This document shows, piece by piece, positions 1-6,573 of a stretch of 9,990 nt of DNA (its first letter is position 1; each line of letters opens with the position of its first letter). Origin of the DNA: 4572-123 sp964418755 (lineage in GTDB: Bacteria > Desulfobacterota > Desulfobacteria > Desulfobacterales > 4572-123); assembly GCA_964418755.1 (NCBI GenBank), contig CAYQNS010000144.1, forward strand, positions 1 to 9,990. Reading direction: 5' to 3'. The notes beneath the pieces are model-generated. The model did not search any database. It had not been told where the DNA came from and saw only the letters and a program-made list of their open reading frames with translations. The translations under genes and the position numbers were made by a program.

Positions 1-372
1 CGCAAATTGCTTGAAAAGACCAAAAAGAAAACAAAAAGAGTCATTGCCGATTCCGATCTTGCGGATCTGTTCGGTATTGATATGGAAGGCAGTGAAAATC
101 CAGGCAGAAAGAAATCGAAAACTGCAAAAAAAAATACAAAAGTAAAGCCCGGGAAGCAGAAAATTACCAAAAAAACAAAGCCGACAACAAAAATCAGGCC
201 GCCATATGATACAGTGGTGGGCATTATCCGGAGAAGCAGCAAAGGTGTTACCTTAGCCCAGATTAAACTCAAAACAGGCTTTGATGACCAGCAGATCCGA
301 AAATTTATCGCTAAAGCCAAGCGCCAGGGAAAGATCAGGAGCCGGAGCAGGGGCGTTTATGTAAAAGTTTGA
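1..372 (+). CDS. Lysine-rich protein with C-terminal winged-helix-like domain (5' end outside window)
   Basis: The reading frame is open from the first base. A TTG at position 7 is the first possible start, but two sense codons precede it and no ribosome binding site can be seen, so the real start probably lies left of the window. The visible part is about 123 codons. Roughly residues 1-12 and 35-65 are packed with Lys and Thr (for example KKKTKR, KKSKTAKK, KKTKPTTK), with a short acidic segment (DSDLADLFGIDMEGSE) between them. The last 55 or so residues (from RPPYDTV to GVYVKV) look like a compact winged-helix fold: a helix, a turn, a helix around DDQQIRKFIAKAKRQGKI, then a beta wing ending in GVYV. 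Such basic tail plus small HTH architecture suggests nucleic acid binding, in the manner of H1-like or nucleoid-associated proteins. I do not recognise a named family, and no function beyond DNA or RNA binding is supported. Confidence 0.75.
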   Translation, partial: RKLLEKTKKKTKRVIADSDLADLFGIDMEGSENPGRKKSKTAKKNTKVKPGKQKITKKTKPTTKIRPPYDTVVGIIRRSSKGVTLAQIKLKTGFDDQQIRKFIAKAKRQGKIRSRSRGVYVKV

Positions 373-720
373 AATCGTCGGGGGATCTTTCAATGTCCAG
401 GGTATTGTTTTGGGTGCGGCTCTTTTAGAACGACGAGAGGAATTCATGGACAATCTATTTTAAATCAAAATGTTACGCAAATGATGGGGTCAGGATGCTG
501 GTGCTTCCAATGGTTGCTTTATACCATTTTTGTGCACGGTATGTGCGGCATAGCTATTACTTATCTATAAAACGCCAGCATAGCTCTGACATAGATACAA
601 AAGAAGATTTTGCTAATATCCAATCCTTAATCAGTTAGATTCTGGCGCATGTTTTAAATTGATATAACTGCTTATACGGCCAGAGGATTGAAGGCTATTG
701 AAAGCAATGGGATATCCGTT
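373..720. other. Intergenic region without a convincing gene
   Basis: This stretch separates a plus-strand gene from the 3' end of a minus-strand gene, so it is a tail-to-tail region and should hold terminators, but I see no clear hairpin with a T-tract. An open frame of 47 codons (495-638, plus strand, ATG start) exists without a well-placed ribosome binding site. A good Shine-Dalgarno-like AGAGG at 433-437 precedes an ATG at 445 that opens only five codons. Both are more likely chance or the debris of a lost gene. A short duplicated word (CATAGCT) occurs near 550 and 579. Confidence 0.5.
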
Positions 721-1116
721 TTACGTCGTCTCTCTAAGCCCCTTTTCCTCAAGCACCCCCAGCAGTACCTTAAGGGCGGTGTTGGCGGCCGGGACCCCGC
801 CGTATATCATGGTCTGGAAGATCGTTTCGGCGATTTCATCGGGCGTGCAGCCCACGTTCAGGGCCGCTTGGATATGCAGCTTGAGTTCTTCGGGTCGTGA
901 GAGCACGGTCAACGACGCCACGGCGATCAATTGCCTTGTCTGATGGGGGATCTTTTCGCGGGCGTACATTTGTCCGGTGATAAACAGGGAAAGATCCCTG
1001 GCAAGATCCTTGTCAAATGTCCGCCACAGGTCATACGGTTTTTCACCGGTCACGTCCTTGAAGTAAAGCGCCGCGGTTTTTCTGGTTTTTTCGACGACAT
1101 CCTCTTTGTTGCTCAA
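721..1116 (-). CDS. Carboxymuconolactone decarboxylase (CMD/AhpD-fold) family protein
   Basis: A 131-residue all-helical protein, close to the usual size of gamma-carboxymuconolactone decarboxylases. The family core runs from about residue 55 to 115: a helix with TRQLIAVASL, then EELKLHIQAALNVGCTPDEIAETIFQ split over two helices, then the MIYGGVPAANTAL segment. His81 lies at the position of the conserved family histidine. There is a single cysteine (Cys90) and no CxxC pair, so a peroxidase role like that of AhpD is unlikely. The start is TTG, chosen because AGGAGG lies six bases upstream and no in-frame ATG fits better. It stands alone, downstream of the glutaryl-CoA operon on the same strand but separated by 200 bases that carry a repeat-like element. 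The family includes ring-lactone decarboxylases and many uncharacterised enzymes, so the substrate cannot be told from sequence. The family call is firm, the reaction is not. Confidence 0.88.
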   Translation of the reverse strand: MSNKEDVVEKTRKTAALYFKDVTGEKPYDLWRTFDKDLARDLSLFITGQMYAREKIPHQTRQLIAVASLTVLSRPEELKLHIQAALNVGCTPDEIAETIFQTMIYGGVPAANTALKVLLGVLEEKGLRETT

Positions 1117-1128
1117 TGAATCCCTCCT
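1114..1128 (-). promoter_or_regulatory. Ribosome binding site that fixes a TTG start
   Basis: On the minus strand AGGAGG (1128-1123) is followed by six bases and then TTG (1116-1114). The near-perfect Shine-Dalgarno sequence at ideal distance is the reason for accepting the unusual start codon of the CMD-family gene. Confidence 0.75.
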
Positions 1129-1204
1129 CTGTTGATTTGTCGCTTAATTCTTGATTTTGTATTTTTTATATCAAAAAAGTGTGAGGTGACCTATATGATT
1201 GGAT

Positions 1205-1296
1205 ATTGAATAGTGAATAGTTACGGTATTCTATAGATTTTTTATAATAAGGCAGAGCGGAGCGATACCACAAATTTTCAATTCTCACTTTTCAAT
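1205..1296. repeat. Small non-coding element with imperfect terminal inverted repeats
   Basis: The left end ATTGAATAGTGA (1205-1216) is matched at 11 of 12 bases by the reverse complement of 1285-1296 (ATTGAAAAGTGA). A second inverted pair, GGTAT (1225-1229) and ATACC (1265-1269), is nested inside. Each end is also internally repetitive: GAATAGT occurs twice in tandem on the left, and the 14-mer TTTTCAATTYTCAC occurs twice at 1275-1302. The core between the nested pair is AT-rich apart from GGCAGAGCGGAGCG. There is no open frame. Its form resembles a miniature inverted-repeat element or a dispersed intergenic repeat. With one copy in view, I cannot show that it is mobile or repeated. Confidence 0.4.
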
Positions 1297-1317
1297 TTTC
1301 ACTTAAAAGGGCCCCGA

Positions 1318-2481
1318 TTATCGGTTGGCCTTGCGGATGCCAAGCTGGTCAAGGGCAATGATCCATTTGCAGATGTTGGCTGAGCCTTCCACCATGGTGT
1401 AAGTAGGGGCGTCCCGGTAAAAACGGGCCACCGGATATTCGGTGGAATATCCATAGGCACCCAGAATACGCATGGCATAATTGGCGGATTTGGTTACCAC
1501 CTCTCCGGCAAGATATTTGGCCTGGGCCACATCCAGGCCGTTGTTCAGACTTCCCTGGTCCTTGACCCAGGCCGCCTTGTAAACCAGCATCCGGGCCGCT
1601 TCGATTTCTGCGGACATCTGGGCGATCATATCCTGATTCATCTGGAACTGACCGATGGGCTTGCCGAATTGCTTTCTATCCTTGCAGTATTTTATCGTAG
1701 CGTCCAGGCATCCCTGGGCCAGGCCGACTGCGCCGGCGGCCGCTGACAGGCGGGTATGGTTCAACGAGCCGAATACGATCCGTGCGCCCATACCGGGTTT
1801 CCCCAGTATGTTTTCTTTAGGTACTTTCGTGTTGTCCAGGAATATCTCTCCGGTGGGAGAGGAGTGGGACCCCATTTTTTCGAGGGCCGACGTTTTGATC
1901 CCGTTGAAGTTTTTGGTCTCAACGACAAAGGCGGAAAGGCCCTTGGAGCCGGCTTCGCGATCCGTGTAGGCATAGTAGATGATCACATCGGCAAAGGCGG
2001 CGTTGGAAATCCAGGTTTTGGAACCGTTGAGCAGCCAGTGATCGCCCATGTCCCGGGCAGTGGAAGTTAGGGCCATAACATCTGAGCCGGCATCCGGTTC
2101 GGTGATGGCAAAGGCCCCCACGGTCTCGGCGTTGACCAGGTCGGGGATGTATTTCTTTTTTGTTTCTTCGCTGCCGTAGGTAAGGATGGTATACGCCGTG
2201 CCCAGGGTCTGCATGTTTATCTGGACGCGCAGGGAACTGGATGCCCTGGCAATCTCTTCTGTGACGATCATGGCCGCCATCCAGCCCATGTCCACGCCGT
2301 CGTACTCTTCCGGGATAACGGTACCGAAAAAACCCAGATCCGCCATGGGTTTAATGGCTTCTTTATAAGGATAATAATGATCAGCGTCCCATTGGTCGGC
2401 ATTGGGTGCAATTTTTTTGGCGGCGAATTCACGAACCGCTTTTTGTAGCATTTCGAGTTCTTTTGATAGTTTAAAATCCAT
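1318..2481 (-). CDS. Glutaryl-CoA dehydrogenase-like acyl-CoA dehydrogenase, probably the non-decarboxylating type
   Basis: A full-length FAD acyl-CoA dehydrogenase of 387 residues. The N-terminal helical domain covers about 1-115, the middle beta domain about 120-225 (with FAITEPDAGSD and TWISNA, the usual flavin and substrate contacts) and the C-terminal helical domain about 230-385. The probable catalytic base is Glu365 in MVEGSANI. Residue 364 just before it is Val; decarboxylating glutaryl-CoA dehydrogenases have Tyr there, and the Tyr to Val exchange is the published hallmark of the D. multivorans enzyme that stops at glutaconyl-CoA. Arg85 (SSSLRVQ) aligns with the arginine that holds the distal carboxylate of the substrate. 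I chose the second ATG (2481) because GGAGG at 2493-2489 is seven bases from it but only one base from the ATG at 2487, and the family begins MDF. It follows a glutarate-type CoA-transferase gene. Electrons would pass to an ETF encoded elsewhere. Another short acyl-CoA substrate is possible but less likely. Confidence 0.93.
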   Translation of the reverse strand: MDFKLSKELEMLQKAVREFAAKKIAPNADQWDADHYYPYKEAIKPMADLGFFGTVIPEEYDGVDMGWMAAMIVTEEIARASSSLRVQINMQTLGTAYTILTYGSEETKKKYIPDLVNAETVGAFAITEPDAGSDVMALTSTARDMGDHWLLNGSKTWISNAAFADVIIYYAYTDREAGSKGLSAFVVETKNFNGIKTSALEKMGSHSSPTGEIFLDNTKVPKENILGKPGMGARIVFGSLNHTRLSAAAGAVGLAQGCLDATIKYCKDRKQFGKPIGQFQMNQDMIAQMSAEIEAARMLVYKAAWVKDQGSLNNGLDVAQAKYLAGEVVTKSANYAMRILGAYGYSTEYPVARFYRDAPTYTMVEGSANICKWIIALDQLGIRKANR

Positions 2482-2493
2482 GTTCATACCTCC
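2479..2493 (-). promoter_or_regulatory. Ribosome binding site deciding between two ATG codons
   Basis: Minus-strand GGAGG (2493-2489) is followed after one base by ATG at 2487 and after seven bases by ATG at 2481. The spacing supports the inner ATG and shortens the acyl-CoA dehydrogenase by two residues relative to the longest frame. Confidence 0.65.
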
Positions 2494-2514
2494 GGTTATA
2501 TGTGTTGGTTAATC

Positions 2515-2531
2515 AAAACGGCATTTTTTAT
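2515..2531. promoter_or_regulatory. Operator-like motif AAAACG-N5-TTTTAT before the dehydrogenase
   Basis: In the 151-base gap between the CoA-transferase and dehydrogenase genes, AAAACG (2515-2520) and TTTTAT (2526-2531) sit five bases apart. The same two half-words form the perfect palindrome in front of the iclR-type gene. It could be a weaker or secondary site for that regulator, or a chance AT-rich match, since the half-site spacing differs. Confidence 0.25.
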
Positions 2532-2632
2532 GACAAATCAAAAATAGTTTACATTTTGTTGATTTTGCATCTTAGCAGTGAAATTAGAAAAAACAGAAGC
2601 ACGTAATACGTTATCTGATTTCCGGTTCGATA

Positions 2633-3835
2633 TTATATCGCTTTGTCCTGTTTTAATTGATTCATTTTCTTTTTTCCATACCCCAATTTTTCCAGTAAAA
2701 TTTCTTGTGTATGCTCTCCCAGCAGAGGGGGATGGCGGGTTATTTCACAGGGGGTTTCCGTCATTTTCATAGGGCTGGCCACCAGGGGCACACTGCCTGC
2801 GGTGGGGTGGGGCACCTGGGCCACCATCCCACGGGCTTCGATCTGGGGATCGCTGAAAAGTTTGTCCAGAGTGTTGATGGGGCCGGAGGGTATTTTCAAT
2901 TCATCCAGTTCACGCAGCCAGGTATCACCTGTTTTTTTCAACATGGATTCGGTTACCAGCGGAATCAGCACTTGGCGGTTGACTACCCGCAGAGAGTTGG
3001 TTTTAAATCGCGGGTCATGTGTCAGTTCGGTTATGCCTGCCAGGCCGCAGAATTTTTCCCATTGGTGGTCATTTCCCACCGCCAGAGTGATATATGTGCC
3101 GTCTTTGGTTTTAAAGGGTTCATAGGGAACGATGTTGGGGTGACCATTGCCGTAGCGCTCCGGGTTTTTCCCTGAAACCAGATAGTTGCTGCCGACATTG
3201 GCCAGCCAGGCGGCAATGGAATCAAGCAGGGAGATATCGATGTATTGTCCGCGACCGGTTTTTTCCCGGTGCCGCAGAGCCGCCTGAATTGCATTACAGG
3301 CAAACAGTCCGGCGGTAATATCCACGATGGCCACCCCGACCTTCATGGGCTGGCCGTCGGGCTCTCCGGTAAAACTCATGACGCCGCCCATGCCCTGAAT
3401 CATAAAATCATAACCGGGCTTGTCCTTGTAGGGCCCGTTCTGGCCGAAACCGGTGATGGAACAATAAATCAGGCCCGGGTTATCTTTTTTTAAATTTTCA
3501 TATCCAAGCCCGATTTTATCAAGGGTCCCGACCTTGTAGTTTTCAACGACGATATCGCTCTGGATCGCCAGCTTGCGGATAATATCTTGGCCTTCCGGGC
3601 TTTTCAGATTAATCGTTACACTTCTCTTGTTCCGGTTAATGCAAAGGTAATAAGCGGCTTCACCGCCGGCTTCGGGCGGTCCCCAGTGGCGGGTGTCGTC
3701 TCCTGCGCCGGGACGTTCGACCTTGATCACATCGGCGCCAAGGTCCCCGAGCATCATGGTGCAATAGGGACCGGCAAGCACGCGGGAAAGATCCAGCACG
3801 ACAATATCACCAAGCGGTTTGTTTTCCTCCGACAT
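2633..3835 (-). CDS. Class III CoA-transferase (CaiB/BaiF), likely succinyl-CoA:glutarate type
   Basis: A complete 400-residue member of the formyl-CoA transferase/CaiB family, normal in length. The N-terminal nucleotide-fold part begins VLDLSRVLAGP and continues with MLGDLGADVIKVERPGAGDDTR. The probable catalytic aspartate, which carries the mixed anhydride in this family, is Asp143 in PGYDFMIQG. The middle and C-terminal parts (RYGNGHPNIVPYEPFKTKDG, SLRVVNR, GPINTLDKLFSDPQ, PPLLGEHT) look to me most like the glutarate CoA-transferase branch (SUGCT/C7orf10). The start has AAAGGA about seven bases upstream. It lies 29 bases after an IclR-type gene and 151 bases before the glutaryl-CoA dehydrogenase gene on the same strand, so glutarate (donor succinyl-CoA, acetyl-CoA or similar) is the most economical substrate. 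Frc-like oxalate or carnitine-type activity cannot be excluded, but the context argues against it. The protein is cytosolic, with no signal peptide. Confidence 0.92.
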   Translation of the reverse strand: MSEENKPLGDIVVLDLSRVLAGPYCTMMLGDLGADVIKVERPGAGDDTRHWGPPEAGGEAAYYLCINRNKRSVTINLKSPEGQDIIRKLAIQSDIVVENYKVGTLDKIGLGYENLKKDNPGLIYCSITGFGQNGPYKDKPGYDFMIQGMGGVMSFTGEPDGQPMKVGVAIVDITAGLFACNAIQAALRHREKTGRGQYIDISLLDSIAAWLANVGSNYLVSGKNPERYGNGHPNIVPYEPFKTKDGTYITLAVGNDHQWEKFCGLAGITELTHDPRFKTNSLRVVNRQVLIPLVTESMLKKTGDTWLRELDELKIPSGPINTLDKLFSDPQIEARGMVAQVPHPTAGSVPLVASPMKMTETPCEITRHPPLLGEHTQEILLEKLGYGKKKMNQLKQDKAI

Positions 3836-3854
3836 TGTTTCGTCCTTTTCTTTG

Positions 3855-3868
3855 AAAACGGTTTTTAT
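3855..3868. promoter_or_regulatory. Imperfect copy of the IclR operator half-sites at the regulator/CoA-transferase junction
   Basis: AAAACG (3855-3860) and TTTTAT (3863-3868) are two bases apart; AAAAC and GTTTT form a small palindrome. It overlaps the iclR stop codon and lies 20 bases upstream of the CoA-transferase start. It matches the words, but not the spacing, of the perfect palindrome at 4642-4658. Confidence 0.25.
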
Positions 3869-4638
3869 GGGTTACCGCCCATGATTTTAGAAATACCCTT
3901 GGCTGCAACAAGCAGCTCCTGAAGACAAAATTTGCGGTGTTTTATATCCTTGTACCTGATTTCAGGAAGGGCAATACTAAGAGATGCTGCCAGCGTGCCC
4001 CTGTGGCTGAACACCGGGACGCTGAGAGACCCGATGCCCGGGTTGCGTTCCCCTGAACTGGCGGCATACCCCTGTTTTCGAATTGTGGATAGTTCGGCCT
4101 GAAATGTATCGATGTCGACGATGGTGCGGCTGGTAAGCGATTCCAGCGTTACTGTCCGTAGCTGTTTCTCAATGAATTCTTTCCGCGAAAAAGCGATAAG
4201 GCATTTGGAGGAAGCCCCGGCATGGAAGGGGGAGCGGCTTCCAATGGGCATGACGGCTTTGAGATCTTTTGGGGATTCAAGCATGTCTATGCAGATTCGT
4301 TTATCGCCTTTGATAACGTTTAAATGTACGGTCTCCCGGGTCAGGGCCAGCAGATGTTCCATAAACGGCACAGCCGCCCGGCTGAGGGGCTGGTTGCTTT
4401 GCAGGGCGTTTAAAAAATTGTAATAAATGCTGCCCAGGCTGTATTGACGCGTTTTGTGATCCTGGGCGATAAAATCATAGGCCTTGAGGGTCTGCAAAAT
4501 GCGCTGGATCGTGGCCGGACTGAAGCCCAATCGGGCACTGAGTTCCCGGACTCCCCAGGATGTCTGTTTTGCATCAAACGCCAGCAGAATTTTCAGGGCT
4601 TTTTCAATGGAGTTAAAGTTTTGTTGTTTATGTTTCAT
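3865..4638 (-). CDS. IclR-family transcriptional regulator
   Basis: A 257-residue protein of typical IclR length. Residues 8-70 form the N-terminal winged helix-turn-helix: SIEKALKILLAF, then GVRELSARLGFSPATIQRIL as the HTH, then the wing ending in RQYSLGS. Residues 75-250 are the effector-binding domain, with CIDMLESP, the PFHAGASSKCLIAF segment and RNPGIGSLSVPVF, which in the family surround the small-molecule pocket. IclR proteins commonly sense organic acids or their CoA-linked products. It is the first gene of a three-gene unit with the CoA-transferase (29-base gap) and the glutaryl-CoA dehydrogenase, so it most likely controls these genes and itself in response to glutarate or a related acid (inference). 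A perfect 17-base palindrome lies directly before its start codon and a plausible sigma-70 promoter lies above that, which suits autoregulation. No clear Shine-Dalgarno sequence is present, because the palindrome occupies that position. Confidence 0.93.
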   Translation of the reverse strand: MKHKQQNFNSIEKALKILLAFDAKQTSWGVRELSARLGFSPATIQRILQTLKAYDFIAQDHKTRQYSLGSIYYNFLNALQSNQPLSRAAVPFMEHLLALTRETVHLNVIKGDKRICIDMLESPKDLKAVMPIGSRSPFHAGASSKCLIAFSRKEFIEKQLRTVTLESLTSRTIVDIDTFQAELSTIRKQGYAASSGERNPGIGSLSVPVFSHRGTLAASLSIALPEIRYKDIKHRKFCLQELLVAAKGISKIMGGNP

Positions 4639-4641
4639 ATT

Positions 4642-4658
4642 ATAAAACGCTGTTTTAT
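4642..4658. promoter_or_regulatory. Perfect palindrome, candidate IclR operator
   Basis: ATAAAAC, a three-base spacer GCT, then GTTTTAT: both seven-base arms match exactly. It lies 4-20 bases upstream of the iclR-type start codon and just downstream of the predicted transcription start. IclR regulators often bind AT-rich palindromes of about this size, so autorepression is the natural reading. The binding itself is inferred. Confidence 0.6.
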
Positions 4659-4671
4659 TAAATTAAAAAAA

Positions 4672-4701
4672 CATATGCCAGATAATGCCAACGGCTGTCA
4701 A
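4672..4701 (-). promoter_or_regulatory. Candidate sigma-70 promoter for the iclR-type operon
   Basis: On the minus strand TTGACA (4701-4696) is a perfect -35 element. A modest -10 element (CATATG at 4677-4672 with 18-base spacing, or GCATAT with 17) follows. Transcription would start near 4665, placing the palindrome at 4642-4658 just inside the transcript. The -35 match is good and the -10 is weak. Confidence 0.45.
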
Positions 4702-4742
4702 GGGAATTTTATAAGAATGGATTTTTAAACCTGCCCGGCAAT

Positions 4743-4778
4743 AAAAAAAGGCTGCCGAAAGCCATGTTTCGGCAGCCT
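4743..4778 (-). terminator. Intrinsic terminator of the CoA-disulfide-reductase-like gene
   Basis: AGGCTGCCGAAA (4749-4760) and TTTCGGCAGCCT (4767-4778) form a perfect 12-base-pair stem with a six-base loop. Read on the minus strand, the stem ends in a run of seven T (4749-4743). It lies 47 bases past the stop codon at 4825, between that gene and the promoter of the iclR operon, so it separates the two transcription units. Confidence 0.92.
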
Positions 4779-4824
4779 GTAAAAGATGGCGCGCGGGTTT
4801 ACTTTCGGCGCCGCGGTGTCTATG

Positions 4825-6573
4825 TCAGGATGTTATATTGGAAAACGGCGAACTGTAGCCTTCCGGGGCAAACTCAGGGGCGCTGCACAGGATCATGCCG
4901 ATGCCGCCCTGTACGTTTTTGGTATCAACATTGATGCCTTTCTGGCGGAACACCAGTTGGGCCTCGTAAGAACGCGGACCTGACCCGCATATCAGCAACA
5001 GGGGTTCGTTTCGGGGGACTTTGTCCAGTTGGGCATGCATCTCATCCTGGTCTATATTAATCCAGCGGTCCCCGTATTTTTCAACAAATGGTCCGGCCTG
5101 CACCGGGCTTCTGACATCTATTACCCGGGTTTTCCCCTCTTTAAAGATTTTTAAGAAGTCAATGACATCGATGGGGATCTGGTATCCGTCGATGATGTTT
5201 TCCAGGGAACTGCCGGCATTGTTGATAATATCCATGGCCGAGGCAAACGGCGGTGCGTAGCCGACCTCCAGAGTGGTTATTTCGCTGAGCGTTATTCCGT
5301 TTTGCAGGAGCACCGCAACGCTGTCCACCCTTGATTTGACGGCATCACCCTGGGGCCCCAGAGCTTCGATACCCAGAACTTTTTTGGTTTTACGGTCTGC
5401 AATCAATTTGAGGATCATAAGCTGCATGTCAGGGTGAAAATGAGCCCGGTCTGCCTGCACCACCACCGTATATGCCGGGTCATAGCCGGCGGTTTTAGCC
5501 TGACTGACGGTCAACCCGGCCCGTGCAATGCCCAGGTCAAAGAGTTTCAGGCAGAAGGTGCCCACCGTACCCTTGAACTGCTCGAACCCGCCGGCGATAT
5601 TGGTGCCGATGACCCTTCCCTGCCGGTTGGCCAGGGAGCCCAGGGCCATGGGAATGTTCTGTCCGCTGACAAGGTGGGGTATTTCCACACAATCTCCTCC
5701 GGCGTAAATATGGGGGTCGGATGTGCGCATGCATTTGTCAACTAAAATGCCGCCGAAAGAACCAAGTGCCAGTCCGGCATCGCGGGCCAGAGCAGTGTTG
5801 GGCCGGACGCCGACAGCCATGATTACCATTTCGCAGGCAATAGTCTGACGGTCTGTCTCAACACCGGTGACACCATTTTCCGCATCGCCCAGAATGCGCT
5901 GAACCCGTTCCGACAGCAGAACTCTTACCTCTTTATCCTCCATATGGTTTTTCATCACAAGGGCCATGTCTTCACCAAAAGCGGTGGGCGCCAATTGATC
6001 CAACATTTCAATCAGGGTGGTTTCAATCCCCCATAAATCAGTCAACGCCTCGGCCATTTCCAGACCGATGGCACCGGCGCCGATGACCACTGCTTTTCCC
6101 ACCTGTCCCTTAGATATCTTGTCTTTAATTTTTTGGGCATCATGCAGGCTGGCCACCACGGCAACACCGGGCAGATCAACGCCGGGAAAAGGAGGCACTA
6201 TCGGCTGGGCTCCGCTCCCAAGGATCAGTTTATCATATTCCAGGTCCTCTACTGTTCCGTCCGGCAAATACTTGACGGTCACTGTTTGGGCCTTGCGATC
6301 AATGGATAGAACCTCTGTTTGAATGCGCACGTCAATATCTTTGACATTTTGGAAATAATCAACATCCCTCAAGACATGGGCGCTTGTGGAATACAGAGCC
6401 TCCAGGTCGGCCACGTCACCGCCGATATAATAGGGTATGCCGCATCCTCCGTAGGAAATAAGATCGTCTCTGTCGATCATTATAACCTGGGCTGTGGGAT
6501 CCATTCTTTTGATTCTGCAGGCAGCCTTGGGACCAAGTGCAACGGCGCCGACGATGATAACGCGATTTGTCAT
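4825..6573 (-). CDS. FAD/NAD(P)-dependent CoA-disulfide reductase-like enzyme with C-terminal rhodanese domain
   Basis: A 582-residue fusion. Residues 1-455 form a pyridine nucleotide-disulfide oxidoreductase of the CoA-disulfide reductase/NADH oxidase/Npsr group. Cys44 in GGCGIPYYIGG is the single redox cysteine of that group. An NAD(P)-binding Rossmann motif VIGAGAIGLE lies near 163-172, the second FAD motif IYAGGDC near 289-295, and GYAPPF (438-443) marks the dimerisation domain. The first FAD motif reads GAVALG (9-14) rather than the usual GGVAGG. Residues 470-575 form a rhodanese domain with the active loop CGSGPRS and its cysteine (Cys529) intact, so persulfide transfer is possible. Relatives reduce CoA disulfides or CoA-persulfides, elemental sulfur or polysulfide with NAD(P)H. 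The gene has AGAGGT about six bases before its ATG and a strong terminator after it, and appears monocistronic. It is cytosolic. The family call is secure; CoA-disulfide, persulfide and polysulfide cannot be told apart. Confidence 0.93.
   Translation of the reverse strand: MTNRVIIVGAVALGPKAACRIKRMDPTAQVIMIDRDDLISYGGCGIPYYIGGDVADLEALYSTSAHVLRDVDYFQNVKDIDVRIQTEVLSIDRKAQTVTVKYLPDGTVEDLEYDKLILGSGAQPIVPPFPGVDLPGVAVVASLHDAQKIKDKISKGQVGKAVVIGAGAIGLEMAEALTDLWGIETTLIEMLDQLAPTAFGEDMALVMKNHMEDKEVRVLLSERVQRILGDAENGVTGVETDRQTIACEMVIMAVGVRPNTALARDAGLALGSFGGILVDKCMRTSDPHIYAGGDCVEIPHLVSGQNIPMALGSLANRQGRVIGTNIAGGFEQFKGTVGTFCLKLFDLGIARAGLTVSQAKTAGYDPAYTVVVQADRAHFHPDMQLMILKLIADRKTKKVLGIEALGPQGDAVKSRVDSVAVLLQNGITLSEITTLEVGYAPPFASAMDIINNAGSSLENIIDGYQIPIDVIDFLKIFKEGKTRVIDVRSPVQAGPFVEKYGDRWINIDQDEMHAQLDKVPRNEPLLLICGSGPRSYEAQLVFRQKGINVDTKNVQGGIGMILCSAPEFAPEGYSSPFSNITS

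Noticed and set aside
495..638. Plus-strand open frame of 47 codons with an ATG start
   Set aside because: No properly spaced ribosome binding site, no recognisable motif and no supporting context; treated as chance in a 348-base gap.
1190..1200. Short palindrome AGGTGACCT as an operator
   Set aside because: Only four-base arms, one copy, and no regulator gene beside it; too weak to report as a site.
2705..3175. Long plus-strand open frame (156 codons) opposite the CoA-transferase
   Set aside because: It lies fully antisense to a well-supported gene, is rich in His, Gly and Phe as expected for a complement frame, and has no family features.
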